This document shows, one piece after another, positions 1-7,684 of a stretch of 64,000 bases of DNA. The position numbers were made by a program, and so were the translations under genes. Position 1 is the first letter of the stretch. Each line of letters starts with the position of its first letter. This DNA is from Crossiella sp. S99.2 (lineage in GTDB: Bacteria > Actinomycetota > Actinomycetes > Mycobacteriales > Pseudonocardiaceae): contig NZ_JALMDK010000007.1 of NCBI RefSeq assembly GCF_023094165.1, positions 3,099 to 67,098 on the forward strand, given 5' to 3'. The notes below the pieces were generated by a model. It had not been told where the DNA came from, did not search any database, and saw only the letters and a program-made list of their open reading frames with translations.

Positions 1-2
1 GA

Positions 3-177
3 CCGCCGCGGGCGCAACCTCTTCGTTCGGGCCGTTACCGCCGCGGGCGCAACCTCTTCGTTCGGGCCGTTACCGCCGCGGGCGCAACCTCTTCGTTCGG
101 GCCGTTACCGCCGCGGGCGCAACGTCCTTGCCCGAGCCGCCACCGCCGCTCGCATACCCTCCTTGCTCGGGCCGCTA
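3..177. repeat. 35-bp tandem repeat array, cut by the window edge
   Basis: Five head-to-tail units start at 3, 38, 73, 108 and 143. The first three are identical; the fourth and fifth drift. The period of 35 is not a multiple of three, so this is not a protein repeat. The last bases of the fifth unit (175-177) form the stop codon of the adjacent minus-strand ATPase gene, and the gene's final codons weakly resemble a sixth unit, so the array may have grown from the gene's 3' end. It continues past the left edge of the window. There are no spacers, so it is not a CRISPR array. Confidence 0.9.
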
Positions 178-3100
178 CCGCTGTTCGCGCAGCGCCTTCG
201 CCTGCGCCACCACCGCCGGCATCCCCAGCGCCGTCGCCTCCACCTCGGCCAACCGTGCCTGCTCCAGGCCAGCGGGATCCCCACCCGCCAGCAACAACGT
301 CGCGTAGTCCGTCCGAGCCCTGGCCAGCCACGGCCGCGCACCCATCCGCCGCGCCTGGTCCACAGTGGACTGGAAGTGCGACTCGGCCTCCTCCGGCCGA
401 TCCGTCAGCACCGCCAGGTTCGCCAGCGCGTGCGACACCAGGCCCAGCGGACAGCCCGCGGAAGTGGCGACCAGACCCGCGTACGGGCGCAGGGTTTCGG
501 CGAGGGTGGGGGCGTGTTCGGCCGCGCCGGTGAGGTGGGCCACCTCGGCCAGGAGCAGGGTCACCGGCATGCCGACGGTGGTGTCGATCAGGGGTTTGGC
601 GCCGTCGGCGAGCAGGCGGTCGAGCAGGGCCCTGGCCTCCACGTGATGGCCGAGGTGGGCGCGCAGCCACACCGTGACGCAACGCAGCGCGGGGGACAGC
701 ATGGGCACCGCGCCCACCAGGGTGGTGTAGGCGTCGGTGGCGGCGTGCGCGGTGGCCAGGTCGCCGCGGTCCAGGGCCAGGCGGGCCAGGTGGTGCTGGA
801 AGGAGGCTTCGGCGAGGGGGTGGTTGGCCTGGCGGCCGTGCACCAGGGCCTGACGGGTCAGCGCCTCGGCTTCGGCGAAGTCGCCGTCGGCGTGCCGGAT
901 CGTGGCCGCGCACAGCCGCTGGTAGTACAGCCACAGCGGATGCCGCAGCCGTTCGGCCAGCGCGCCGGTGACCGCCAGCCCGGACTCCATGGCGTTGCGC
1001 TCGCCCAGGTCCAGATTGGCCAGCAAGCACCACAGATGCGCCTCCATGGCGACCAGGTCGGCACCGGCCCGTTCGGCCGCGGCAGCGGCCTCGGTGGCGA
1101 TCACCAGCCGCTCCCGCGCGTTGTGCGGCGACCACATGGCCTGGTGGTACACGGCGAGCACCTCGGCCAGGGTGGCCTGACCGCTCAGCTCGTCGGGAGA
1201 GCCTGGACTCGGCGGAGTGCCTGGGCCGGCGGGGCGGCCCAGGGGAGCCGGATTGCCGGAGCTGGTCGGCCTGCTCAACCCGGCCGGAGTGCCCGAACCG
1301 GTCGAACTGCTCAGCCCGGCGGGATTGCCCGAGCCGGGCGAACCGCTTAGCCCGGCCGGAGTGCCCGACCTGGTGGGGCTCAGGCCCGCCGGGCTGCCCG
1401 GTCCGCCCGAGCTACCCTGACCAGCCGCCTCGCCCTGCCAGGCCGCACTGCCCCGCCCGCCAGAGCTGCCGTTGTCCTGCCTGGCCGAGCTACCCCACCG
1501 GCCGGGATTGTCCTGCCTGGCGGAGCTTTCCAGCCCGCCGGAACTGCCCCGTCCACCGGAACTGCCCCGCTCACCTGCGCTGCGCTGTCCTCCTTCGCTG
1601 TCCAGCTCGCCCTGCCTGCTCTGTCCGTGCTGCCCACCCGGGTCGCCCGGCGACCCGGGGTCGCTCAGCCTGCGGGCCATGGCCAGTGCCTGCCCGGCCA
1701 CCACCCCCCGGCGTTCCCAGCTGGTCTCCGCCGGGTCCAGTTCCTTGGCCAGCCGCGCCAGTACCCGGGCGCGCAGCTCGCCGTCGCCTGGCGGCAGCCC
1801 GTCCAGGGCCAGCTCCAGGCGCCGGACCAGGCGGGGTTCGTGCAGTGCGAGCTGGTTGCCTACGCAGCAGCCCAGTGCGGCCCGAGCCGCGGTCTCGCCG
1901 TCCTGGACCGTGCGAGCCAGCTCGAACGCCTGCTCGTACCCGGCCACCGCTTCGGTGAGCGCGCCCGAGTACGAGCGTGCCTCCGCGAGCGCCAGCAGGA
2001 TCCGGGCGCGCCGGACCCGGTCGCGGTCGTCGTCGCCCAACAGGTCCAGGGCCCGTTGGAAGCTGACGGCCGCGTCCTCGTAGGCCAGCGCCCGGAGTGC
2101 GGCGCGGCCCGCGCGGACCCGGTGCACGGCGGCCTCGTCCGGCCGGTCGCCCAGGGTGAGGTGCTCGGCGAGCCGGTCGGACGCCTCATCGGCGCGGGCG
2201 CACGCGGCGATCGCCGTGGCGGCCCGGCGATGCAACGCGGCTCGCTCCGGTGCGGGGATCCGGTCGGCCACCGCTTCCCGTAGCAGGCTGTGCGGAAAGC
2301 GTAGCATCTGCTCCGCTTGAGTGCCAATCAGGCCGCGGCGGAGGGGTTCGGCCAGGCGGGACCACACCTCGGGTGGCTCGATCCCGGCCAGTTCGGCCAG
2401 CTCGGCGACGTCCACCGACAGGCCCAGCACCGCCGCCTGGCACAGCAGTTCCACCGTCTCCCTCGACAGTTCGGCCAGCCGCAACGCGGTCACCTGCCGC
2501 ACCCCGGAGGGCACCGCGGTCAGCGCCACCGGGGCCGCGGTGTGCCGCAGCAACCGGGCCACCTCGGTGGCCAGGAACGGATTCCCGCCGCAGCGCTCGT
2601 GCACCGCGGCCACCAGCGCGGGCTCCGGCGCAGACCCGGTGACTTGCCCCAGCAGCGACCCGGTCGCGCCCATGTCCAGCCCGCCCAGCTCGATCCGGGT
2701 GCCCAGCCGGGCCAGCTCACCCTCGGGCGCCTCCCGGCAGGTCCCGATCACCAGCAGCGCGGCCGAACGCAACTGCGGCGCCAGGAACTCCAGGCAGCGC
2801 ACCGTGCCCTCATCGGCCCAGTGCAGGTCGTCGAGCACCACCAGCGTCGGCACGCCATCGGCGGTCAGCAACCCGGTCAGATCGTCGAAGAGCCGGTACC
2901 GCGCGAACTCATCCGGCCGCGCCGAGGCAGGCAGCGGCCGCAGCCATGGGTGCTCGCCGCCGGTGCCCAGCTCGCCGTGGTGCTGCCGCAACACCTGGAT
3001 CCACGGCCAGAACGCCGGCCCGCCACTGGCGCCCCAGCGGGTCCGGAACCCGCGCGCGGACGCGCTCGCGCTGACCTGTTCGGCCAGCGCGGTCTTGCCG

Positions 3101-3210
3101 ATCCCCGCCTCACCGGTGAGCAGCGCCAGTCCGCCCCGCCCCGCCGCGGCCTGGTCCAGCGTGGCGGCCAGCTCGGCCTCGGGCAGCTCCCGGCCGAGAA
3201 GTGTCCGCAT
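175..3210 (-). CDS. STAND/LAL-like AAA ATPase without a LuxR DNA-binding domain
   Basis: A large signal-transduction ATPase of about 1011 residues. It opens with a P-loop NTPase module: Walker A GEAGIGKT near residues 33-40 and a Walker B region LVVLDDLHWAD near 121-131. Tetratricopeptide-like helical repeats follow. LAL/MalT-type regulators normally end in a LuxR helix-turn-helix, but this protein stops at ALREQR with none, so it cannot be called a DNA-binding regulator. The ATG at 3210 is chosen because a purine-rich AGGGGG lies just upstream; an ATG at 3237 and a GTG at 3285 are possible alternatives. Residues about 517-673 are a Gly/Ser/Pro-rich insertion that interrupts the helical repeats. 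The gene diverges from the small peptide gene at 3488. Its ligand and output are unknown. Confidence 0.85.
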   Translation of the reverse strand: MRTLLGRELPEAELAATLDQAAAGRGGLALLTGEAGIGKTALAEQVSASASARGFRTRWGASGGPAFWPWIQVLRQHHGELGTGGEHPWLRPLPASARPDEFARYRLFDDLTGLLTADGVPTLVVLDDLHWADEGTVRCLEFLAPQLRSAALLVIGTCREAPEGELARLGTRIELGGLDMGATGSLLGQVTGSAPEPALVAAVHERCGGNPFLATEVARLLRHTAAPVALTAVPSGVRQVTALRLAELSRETVELLCQAAVLGLSVDVAELAELAGIEPPEVWSRLAEPLRRGLIGTQAEQMLRFPHSLLREAVADRIPAPERAALHRRAATAIAACARADEASDRLAEHLTLGDRPDEAAVHRVRAGRAALRALAYEDAAVSFQRALDLLGDDDRDRVRRARILLALAEARSYSGALTEAVAGYEQAFELARTVQDGETAARAALGCCVGNQLALHEPRLVRRLELALDGLPPGDGELRARVLARLAKELDPAETSWERRGVVAGQALAMARRLSDPGSPGDPGGQHGQSRQGELDSEGGQRSAGERGSSGGRGSSGGLESSARQDNPGRWGSSARQDNGSSGGRGSAAWQGEAAGQGSSGGPGSPAGLSPTRSGTPAGLSGSPGSGNPAGLSSSTGSGTPAGLSRPTSSGNPAPLGRPAGPGTPPSPGSPDELSGQATLAEVLAVYHQAMWSPHNARERLVIATEAAAAAERAGADLVAMEAHLWCLLANLDLGERNAMESGLAVTGALAERLRHPLWLYYQRLCAATIRHADGDFAEAEALTRQALVHGRQANHPLAEASFQHHLARLALDRGDLATAHAATDAYTTLVGAVPMLSPALRCVTVWLRAHLGHHVEARALLDRLLADGAKPLIDTTVGMPVTLLLAEVAHLTGAAEHAPTLAETLRPYAGLVATSAGCPLGLVSHALANLAVLTDRPEEAESHFQSTVDQARRMGARPWLARARTDYATLLLAGGDPAGLEQARLAEVEATALGMPAVVAQAKALREQR
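358..370. repeat. GTCCACAGTGGAC palindrome copy
   Basis: A perfect 13-bp odd palindrome inside the ATPase coding region. It is one of five perfect copies of GTCCACWGTGGAC in the window. Confidence 0.6.
1199..1390 (-). repeat. 36-bp in-frame repeats inside the ATPase gene
   Basis: Units of 36 bp (for example 1271-1306, 1307-1342 and 1343-1378) encode 12-residue repeats of the form G-(T/N)-P-A-G-L-S. They belong to a longer Gly/Ser/Pro-rich stretch reaching about position 1650. The reading frame is kept throughout, so this is an expanded linker rather than decay. Confidence 0.8.
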
Positions 3211-3407
3211 CCCGCCCCCTTGATCCAACTCCAGCATCCCCGGTGCCACCGTGGCACCGCAACGCGCCGGAACGCAGGGCGGCACCCAGGTCCGCCCGCC
3301 CGGTCGTTGACACCGCCCGGCCCGCGGCTCGTGTCGGCCGGGTTACCGGGCCTCACTCGGTCGTGTGGTCGCCGTTTCCGCGGCGCAAACCCCTGGTAAA
3401 GCGCGCC

Positions 3408-3423
3408 TACCGACCGTTCGGTA
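3408..3423. promoter_or_regulatory. TACCGACCGTTCGGTA palindrome, intergenic
   Basis: Matches the window-wide consensus TACCGACCGGTCGGTA at 15 of 16 positions, and the flanking C and G extend the dyad to 18 bp. It lies in the divergent region between the ATPase gene and the secreted peptide gene, 65 bp upstream of the latter, where it could serve as an operator. Confidence 0.6.
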
Positions 3424-3487
3424 GTGGCCAGTATTCCGCACAGGGCAGCCCCCGCTGCTCCACCTGGTCGAATCTGAAGGAGAAGAC

Positions 3488-3673
3488 ATGCGCACCTGGG
3501 CCCGCCGCACCGCCGCTGTCGCGCTCACCATTCCGGTCGTCGCTCTCATCGCCGGTGGCTCCGCCTCGGCCGCGGAGATCACCCCGATCGCGGAGTACCT
3601 GGACGCGACCGTGGCCGGCACCTCCAAGGCCGTGGTCAAGGCCCTGGCGGCCCTGCTCGGCGTGAGCTGCTGA
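3488..3673 (+). CDS. small secreted peptide with signal sequence
   Basis: A 61-residue product preceded by a clear GAAGGAGA ribosome binding site. The N-terminus has two Arg-containing positive patches, a hydrophobic core and an Ala-X-Ala-type cleavage region (SASAAE), predicting a mature peptide of about 32-33 residues. The mature part reads as an amphipathic helix rich in Ala, Val and Leu and ends in a single Cys as the last residue. There are no neighbouring modification or export genes, and I do not recognise a family. It is convergent with a secreted trypsin-like protease whose gene starts beyond the shared terminator. An antimicrobial, signalling or cell-wall-associated peptide is possible, but function is unknown. 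Confidence 0.75.
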   Translation: MRTWARRTAAVALTIPVVALIAGGSASAAEITPIAEYLDATVAGTSKAVVKALAALLGVSC

Positions 3674-3685
3674 GCCCACCCGGCA

Positions 3686-3722
3686 CGCGGCGCCCCGCCG
3701 AACCGTTCGGCGGGGCGCCGCG
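3686..3722. terminator. strong bidirectional hairpin terminator
   Basis: Arms 3686-3703 and 3705-3722 are perfect 18-bp complements around a single central base. They sit between the convergent peptide gene (ends 3673) and protease gene (ends 3733). No U-tract is evident, as is common for actinomycete terminators. The apex, CCGAACCGTTCGG, resembles the dispersed TACCGACCGGTCGGTA motif. Confidence 0.85.
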
Positions 3723-3732
3723 CTGTGCGGGG

Positions 3733-4545
3733 CTAGTTCATGTTGGCCCGGTACAACCGTTCCGCGGTCGCGCCGAAGACCACGCCGATCGCGGTCGCCC
3801 CCGCCCCGGCCGAGTGGTTGGCCCACAGATATCCCAGCCCGGTCGGTGTGCTCGACCCGGTGATGTACCCGCCGCCGCTGCTGCCGCCCTCGGTGTCACA
3901 GGCGGTGCGCACGCTGGACCCGCTGAGCTGGGTCGGCTGGTTGCAGTAGGTCAGGTCCCGTCCGGTCCAGATCCGCGCCGCCGGGTAACCCCACACCGTG
4001 GTGCGCCCGCCGACCGGCCCGGTGAACCGGATCCCGTTGGCGCCCACCACATCCTCCAGGTTCTTCCCGCCGACCTGGCCGACCACGGCCAGCGCGTGGT
4101 CGTTGCCGCTGGTGGCCACCTTGCGGGCGGGCCAGCGTCCGTACGGCGCGTCCCCGCTGCCCGCGGAGTTGTAGGCGGGCACGAACATCACGTTGGTGGT
4201 GCCGGCGAGGCAGTGCGCGGCCGACCACACCACGCTCTTGTTCGGCGCGGTGACCACGCTCGCCGAACACCAGCTGTTCCGGCCGCTCTTGGTCCAGAAC
4301 ACCTTGCCGTGCACCCGAACGCCGGGCGCGGTGTAGGGCCGGGGGGCCTTGGTCAGTTCGGCCAGGACTCCGGCGGCCGGGTCGCCGAGGGCCGGTTCGC
4401 CGGTGTCCGGCGAGGTGGCAGCGGCCATCCGGTCCGGCGTCCAGTAGCCGAGGATGTCCGACGGCGTGCCGTTCGCGATGGGGCCGGGCGCGAGCAGCGC
4501 CGCCGCGAGCAGTGCGCCGAGCAGGGTTGACGATCGTGTGACCAT
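3733..4545 (-). CDS. secreted trypsin-like serine peptidase
   Basis: An exported serine endopeptidase of about 270 residues. A signal peptide (hydrophobic LLGALLAAALLAPG) is followed by a propeptide containing YWTPDRM. The chymotrypsin-fold triad is readable: His in SAAHC, Asp in GNDHALAV and Ser in EGGSSGGGY. The usual GDSGGP is altered around the nucleophile, but Ser-Gly-Gly is kept. The ATG at 4545 has AAGGAG at good spacing; an upstream in-frame ATG at 4566 lacks one. A second secreted protease with the same YWTP-E/D-R propeptide motif lies at 12650. The substrate is unknown. Confidence 0.88.
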   Translation of the reverse strand: MVTRSSTLLGALLAAALLAPGPIANGTPSDILGYWTPDRMAAATSPDTGEPALGDPAAGVLAELTKAPRPYTAPGVRVHGKVFWTKSGRNSWCSASVVTAPNKSVVWSAAHCLAGTTNVMFVPAYNSAGSGDAPYGRWPARKVATSGNDHALAVVGQVGGKNLEDVVGANGIRFTGPVGGRTTVWGYPAARIWTGRDLTYCNQPTQLSGSSVRTACDTEGGSSGGGYITGSSTPTGLGYLWANHSAGAGATAIGVVFGATAERLYRANMN

Positions 4546-4672
4546 GACGAACTCCTTACTGGGCAAGGGCGAGTTCGCCTCGGTGGTATCAGCGCGGGTC
4601 CGCCGCGGCAGGGCCGTTGGCGGCTATCCGGCAGGGCGATGGCGCAAAGTTCCGGAACGGCAGGACTTCTAA

Positions 4673-5032
4673 CATCCGGCTGACACCGGGTCGAACCGGC
4701 ACGCCGTCGTTCTGGCAAGCGGTTGCTCCGCACGGCCCGCGCAGCCCCTGTTACCGCCCACCTCGGCCGCGTCCCAGTCACCGAAGCTCACCGCCGCCTG
4801 CCCGCTGCTCCAGGCCGGGAGGTCACCCGGATCCTGGGCAGCGCCAAGGGAACCAGGCTCGGCGCCGCCGAGGACAAGGAAGGCGGGGGGCTACACCTGC
4901 GCCTACCGGAACGGGCGGAGCACGGTGCTGGCGGTGGCCAGGCGCAGCGGCACGATGATCCTGTCCGCGCCCAAGGTCGTGCCGGAGCGCAAGCTGACCG
5001 AGGTGGCGCAGGCGGTGCTGCCGCGGCTCTGA
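4673..5032 (+). pseudogene. frameshifted lipoprotein remnant (DUF3558-like)
   Basis: Coding-like segments in two frames read as one decayed lipoprotein. Frame 2 gives a lipobox-like VLASGC near 4709 and then LTAACPLLQAG. Frame 1 continues EVTRILGSAKGTRL and AAEDKEGG. Frame 2 resumes as GYTCAYRNGRSTVLAVARR and ends with a TGA at 5030-5032. The switches fall near GGGAGG (about 4819) and at the G6 run 4885-4890. The ACPLL...EV..ILG pattern followed by a Tyr-Thr-Cys segment resembles actinobacterial DUF3558 lipoproteins. No good start codon or intact signal peptide remains, so I call it a pseudogene. A sequencing error in the G run could explain one of the breaks. Confidence 0.5.
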
Positions 5033-5035
5033 GGA

Positions 5036-6289
5036 TCACGAGACCTGGGTGAGTTCGTCGGCGCGTTGCCGCTTGCGGTCCCGCCGGTCCCAGAAGCTGA
5101 GCATCGGCGTGGCCATCATCGTGGTCACCAGCGCGACCACCACCAGTGCGCTGAACAGTTCCTTGGTGACGATCCCGGCGGCCAGCCCCACGTTGATCGC
5201 GATGAGCTGCATCAGCCCGCGCGCGTTCATCAGCGTGCCGACCCGCACCGCCACCGCTGGTTCCTCCCCGGTGAGCCGGGCGGCCAGCCAGCAGGCGCCG
5301 AACTTGCCCGCCACCGCGGCCAGCACGCAGGCCAGGGTGAACAGCAGCAGATCGGCGTGGAAGAGCAGGCCGAAGTCGGTGTTGAGGCCGGAGTAGGTGA
5401 AGAACAGCGGCAGCAGCACCGCGCCGACCGGCCGCAGGGTGTGCACGGCCTGGTCCACCGCCTCGGATCTGGGGAAGACCACGCCGAGGCTGAACGCGCC
5501 GAAGACCGCGTACAGGCCGATCACATCGGTGTACCAGGCGGCCAGGAACAGCGCGATCACCAGTACCAGCACCAGGTTCTCCGCGGTGACCCGCCCGGCC
5601 AGCGCGGCCACCCGGTTGCTGCCGCGGGCCAGCAGGGTCAGGATCAGCACCAGGCCGAGGGTGCCGCCGATGGCCACCGCGAACGGTCCGGCGCTGCCCC
5701 CGGCGATGCTGAGCACCCCGGCCAGCAGCACCCAGGCCACCGCGTCGTCCAGTGCGCCGGAGGCCATCGCGATGGAGCCGAACCGGGAGCCGGTCAGGCC
5801 GCGTTCGGTGATGATGCGGGCCAGCATGGGAAAGGCGGTGATGGACAGCGCCACGCCGACGAACAACGCGGACACCGTCAGCGACACGTTGTCCGGGAAC
5901 ACATCCACCAGTCCGTCGGCCAGCACGGTCAGCCCGATGCCCAGCAGCAGCGGCGCGAGCACCCCGGCCAGCGAGATCGCCGTGGCCGAGCGGGCCACCG
6001 CGCGCAGCCGGTCCACCCGGAACTCGTAGCCCGCCTGGAACATGAACACCACCAGGCCGATCTGCCCCACCACGTAGAGCACCGGCCGCAGTTGCTGCGG
6101 GAACAGCGCGGCCTCGGCGGCGGGCGCGATCAGGCCCAGCACCGACGGGCCCAGCACGACACCGGCCACCATCTCGCCGACCACCGGCGGCTGGCCGAGT
6201 GCGCGCAGCGCCCAGCCGACCAGTCGGCAGGTCAGCAGGATGACCACCACCGCGAGGAAGAACGCCGGGGCTAACTCGGTGTTGGACAT
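5036..6289 (-). CDS. cation/proton antiporter (CPA2/KefB-like)
   Basis: An integral membrane protein of 417 residues made almost wholly of about twelve hydrophobic segments, with the N-terminal pattern of monovalent cation:proton antiporter-2 proteins (PPVVGEMVAGVVLGPSVLG). There is no C-terminal TrkA-N/RCK domain, so it is the short, membrane-only form. The ATG at 6289 follows a GAAGGA site. It starts 27 bp past the P450 stop on the same strand, so it is the likely last gene of the monooxygenase operon starting at 10325. It may export a cation or tolerate product-related ionic stress; its role in that cluster is inference from position. Confidence 0.85.
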   Translation of the reverse strand: MSNTELAPAFFLAVVVILLTCRLVGWALRALGQPPVVGEMVAGVVLGPSVLGLIAPAAEAALFPQQLRPVLYVVGQIGLVVFMFQAGYEFRVDRLRAVARSATAISLAGVLAPLLLGIGLTVLADGLVDVFPDNVSLTVSALFVGVALSITAFPMLARIITERGLTGSRFGSIAMASGALDDAVAWVLLAGVLSIAGGSAGPFAVAIGGTLGLVLILTLLARGSNRVAALAGRVTAENLVLVLVIALFLAAWYTDVIGLYAVFGAFSLGVVFPRSEAVDQAVHTLRPVGAVLLPLFFTYSGLNTDFGLLFHADLLLFTLACVLAAVAGKFGACWLAARLTGEEPAVAVRVGTLMNARGLMQLIAINVGLAAGIVTKELFSALVVVALVTTMMATPMLSFWDRRDRKRQRADELTQVS

Positions 6290-6316
6290 GGGTTTCCGTC
6301 CTTCGCTGAGAGAAAC

Positions 6317-7684
6317 CTAGTGGTGTGCCGGGCAACCCTGCTCGGTGTGGGTGTCGAAGTACCTGCCCGCCAGGCGTTGCCGCCGGGCGTCCAGGACCAT
6401 CACGGTGCCCAGCACCAGCTGGACCAGGCTGCGGGACACATCCTCGCAGCGGTCCCGCACCCGCAGGAAGATCCGGACCGCGGGCAGGTGCCGGGGCCGG
6501 GCGCCGTGCCGGATCAGTAGGCAGGGAGCGCGGTTGGGCAGTGGGCGGGTGTGGCTGACCGGGGAGTCCAAACTGAAGCGCCGCAACACTTCCCGGCTCA
6601 CCGCGCGCATCACCAACGGGGACAGCCGCCAGGCCGGGCAGGGCCGGTTCGCCGCGATGCCGAACGGGATGTGATGCTGCGGCCGGGTGGTGCGGTCGGT
6701 CCAGCGCTCCGGATCGAAGACCTCCGGCCGCGGGCAGCCGGTGGCCTGATAGTCGGGATAGTTGAAGCACAGCACGCTGCCGCGCGGGTAGGTCGGACCG
6801 TCGTCGAGTTCGAGGTCCGCGGTGGCGATCCGGTGCGCGATGCCGAACAGCGGGTACAGCCGGAAGGTCTCATCCAGCACCTGGTTGAAGTAGCGGCCGT
6901 CCGCGGGCCGCTCGGTCAGTCGTTGGCGCACCGGCGGATTCTGCGCCAGGGCAAGGAGTAGGTGCGCCATGGCCTCGGCGGATTGAACGACCGCGGTGTT
7001 GAAGAAGGTGCCCTGCAGGTAATGCGCGGTGTCCAGTGTGGACAGTCCACTTGGGAGTTCGTGCGGGATGTCGCCGTCGCGGACCCGGTGGTGCAGGTAG
7101 CGGGTGAGCCGGGCGCGGCGTTCCGGGTGGCGCAATCCGGTGCACTTCAACGCGGTCACCACGTCGTCGGCGTGCCCGATGATCAGGTCGCGGGCCGCGC
7201 GCGGGCAGGGTTCGCGGAAGACCAGCTCGTAGAAGAACTCCGCCCACACCGGCATCATCAGGTCCCGCAAGCGGACCAGGGTGATCTCGCCGGGCGTCAG
7301 CTCGTCGAGCACCTGCCCGGCGCAGCGGGCGGCCAGCGTGGTCAGTTCCTCGCTGGTGCCGGCCAGGATCCGCGCGGTGGCGGCGGCGACCTCGTCGTAG
7401 CGCGGACCGGGTTCCAGGTGCTCCTGGTGGATTTCCGGGCCGGGTGCGAGCCAGTACCAGAACAGGTCGGACAGGCCCGCGCCCTTGCTGCGACCGGTCG
7501 CAGCCGGGTGCGAGTAGACCTCCTGGAACCGATCCGGGCCGACCTCGGCGTTCGGGAAGGTCACCGCGGCATCGCCATTGACCAGGGTGAACACCTTGCC
7601 GCGCAACGCGGTCACCCGCTTGGGCAGCCAGTGCGGCGCGGTCAGCACCGCGACCGCGGCCAGCCAGCGCAACGGTTTCAGCAC
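6317..7684 (-). CDS. cytochrome P450 with atypical I helix
   Basis: A 455-residue P450. The K-helix ExxR (ETFR) and the heme-ligand loop FGIAANRPCPAW with the axial Cys are clear. By alignment from the following Asn-Pro, the I-helix oxygen-activation segment reads TAVVQS where most P450s have [AG]Gx[DE]T, so the acid-alcohol pair is missing. The N-terminus starts with a hydrophobic stretch (WLAAVAVLTAP), and about 40 extra residues follow the usual end. A GTG at 7684 with GAGGGG upstream overlaps the end of the preceding oxidase gene by 7 bp, implying coupled translation. The missing acid-alcohol pair suggests unusual chemistry such as peroxide use, isomerisation or dehydration. The substrate is unknown. 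Confidence 0.88.
   Translation of the reverse strand: MLKPLRWLAAVAVLTAPHWLPKRVTALRGKVFTLVNGDAAVTFPNAEVGPDRFQEVYSHPAATGRSKGAGLSDLFWYWLAPGPEIHQEHLEPGPRYDEVAAATARILAGTSEELTTLAARCAGQVLDELTPGEITLVRLRDLMMPVWAEFFYELVFREPCPRAARDLIIGHADDVVTALKCTGLRHPERRARLTRYLHHRVRDGDIPHELPSGLSTLDTAHYLQGTFFNTAVVQSAEAMAHLLLALAQNPPVRQRLTERPADGRYFNQVLDETFRLYPLFGIAHRIATADLELDDGPTYPRGSVLCFNYPDYQATGCPRPEVFDPERWTDRTTRPQHHIPFGIAANRPCPAWRLSPLVMRAVSREVLRRFSLDSPVSHTRPLPNRAPCLLIRHGARPRHLPAVRIFLRVRDRCEDVSRSLVQLVLGTVMVLDARRQRLAGRYFDTHTEQGCPAHH

Noticed and set aside
1..177. CRISPR-like array
   Set aside because: Units are contiguous with no unique spacers and no cas genes are nearby.
4788..6770. Long 660-codon minus-strand frame over the antiporter and the P450 end
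   Set aside because: It is a shadow frame rich in Gly, Arg and Pro overlapping two genes with clear family motifs.
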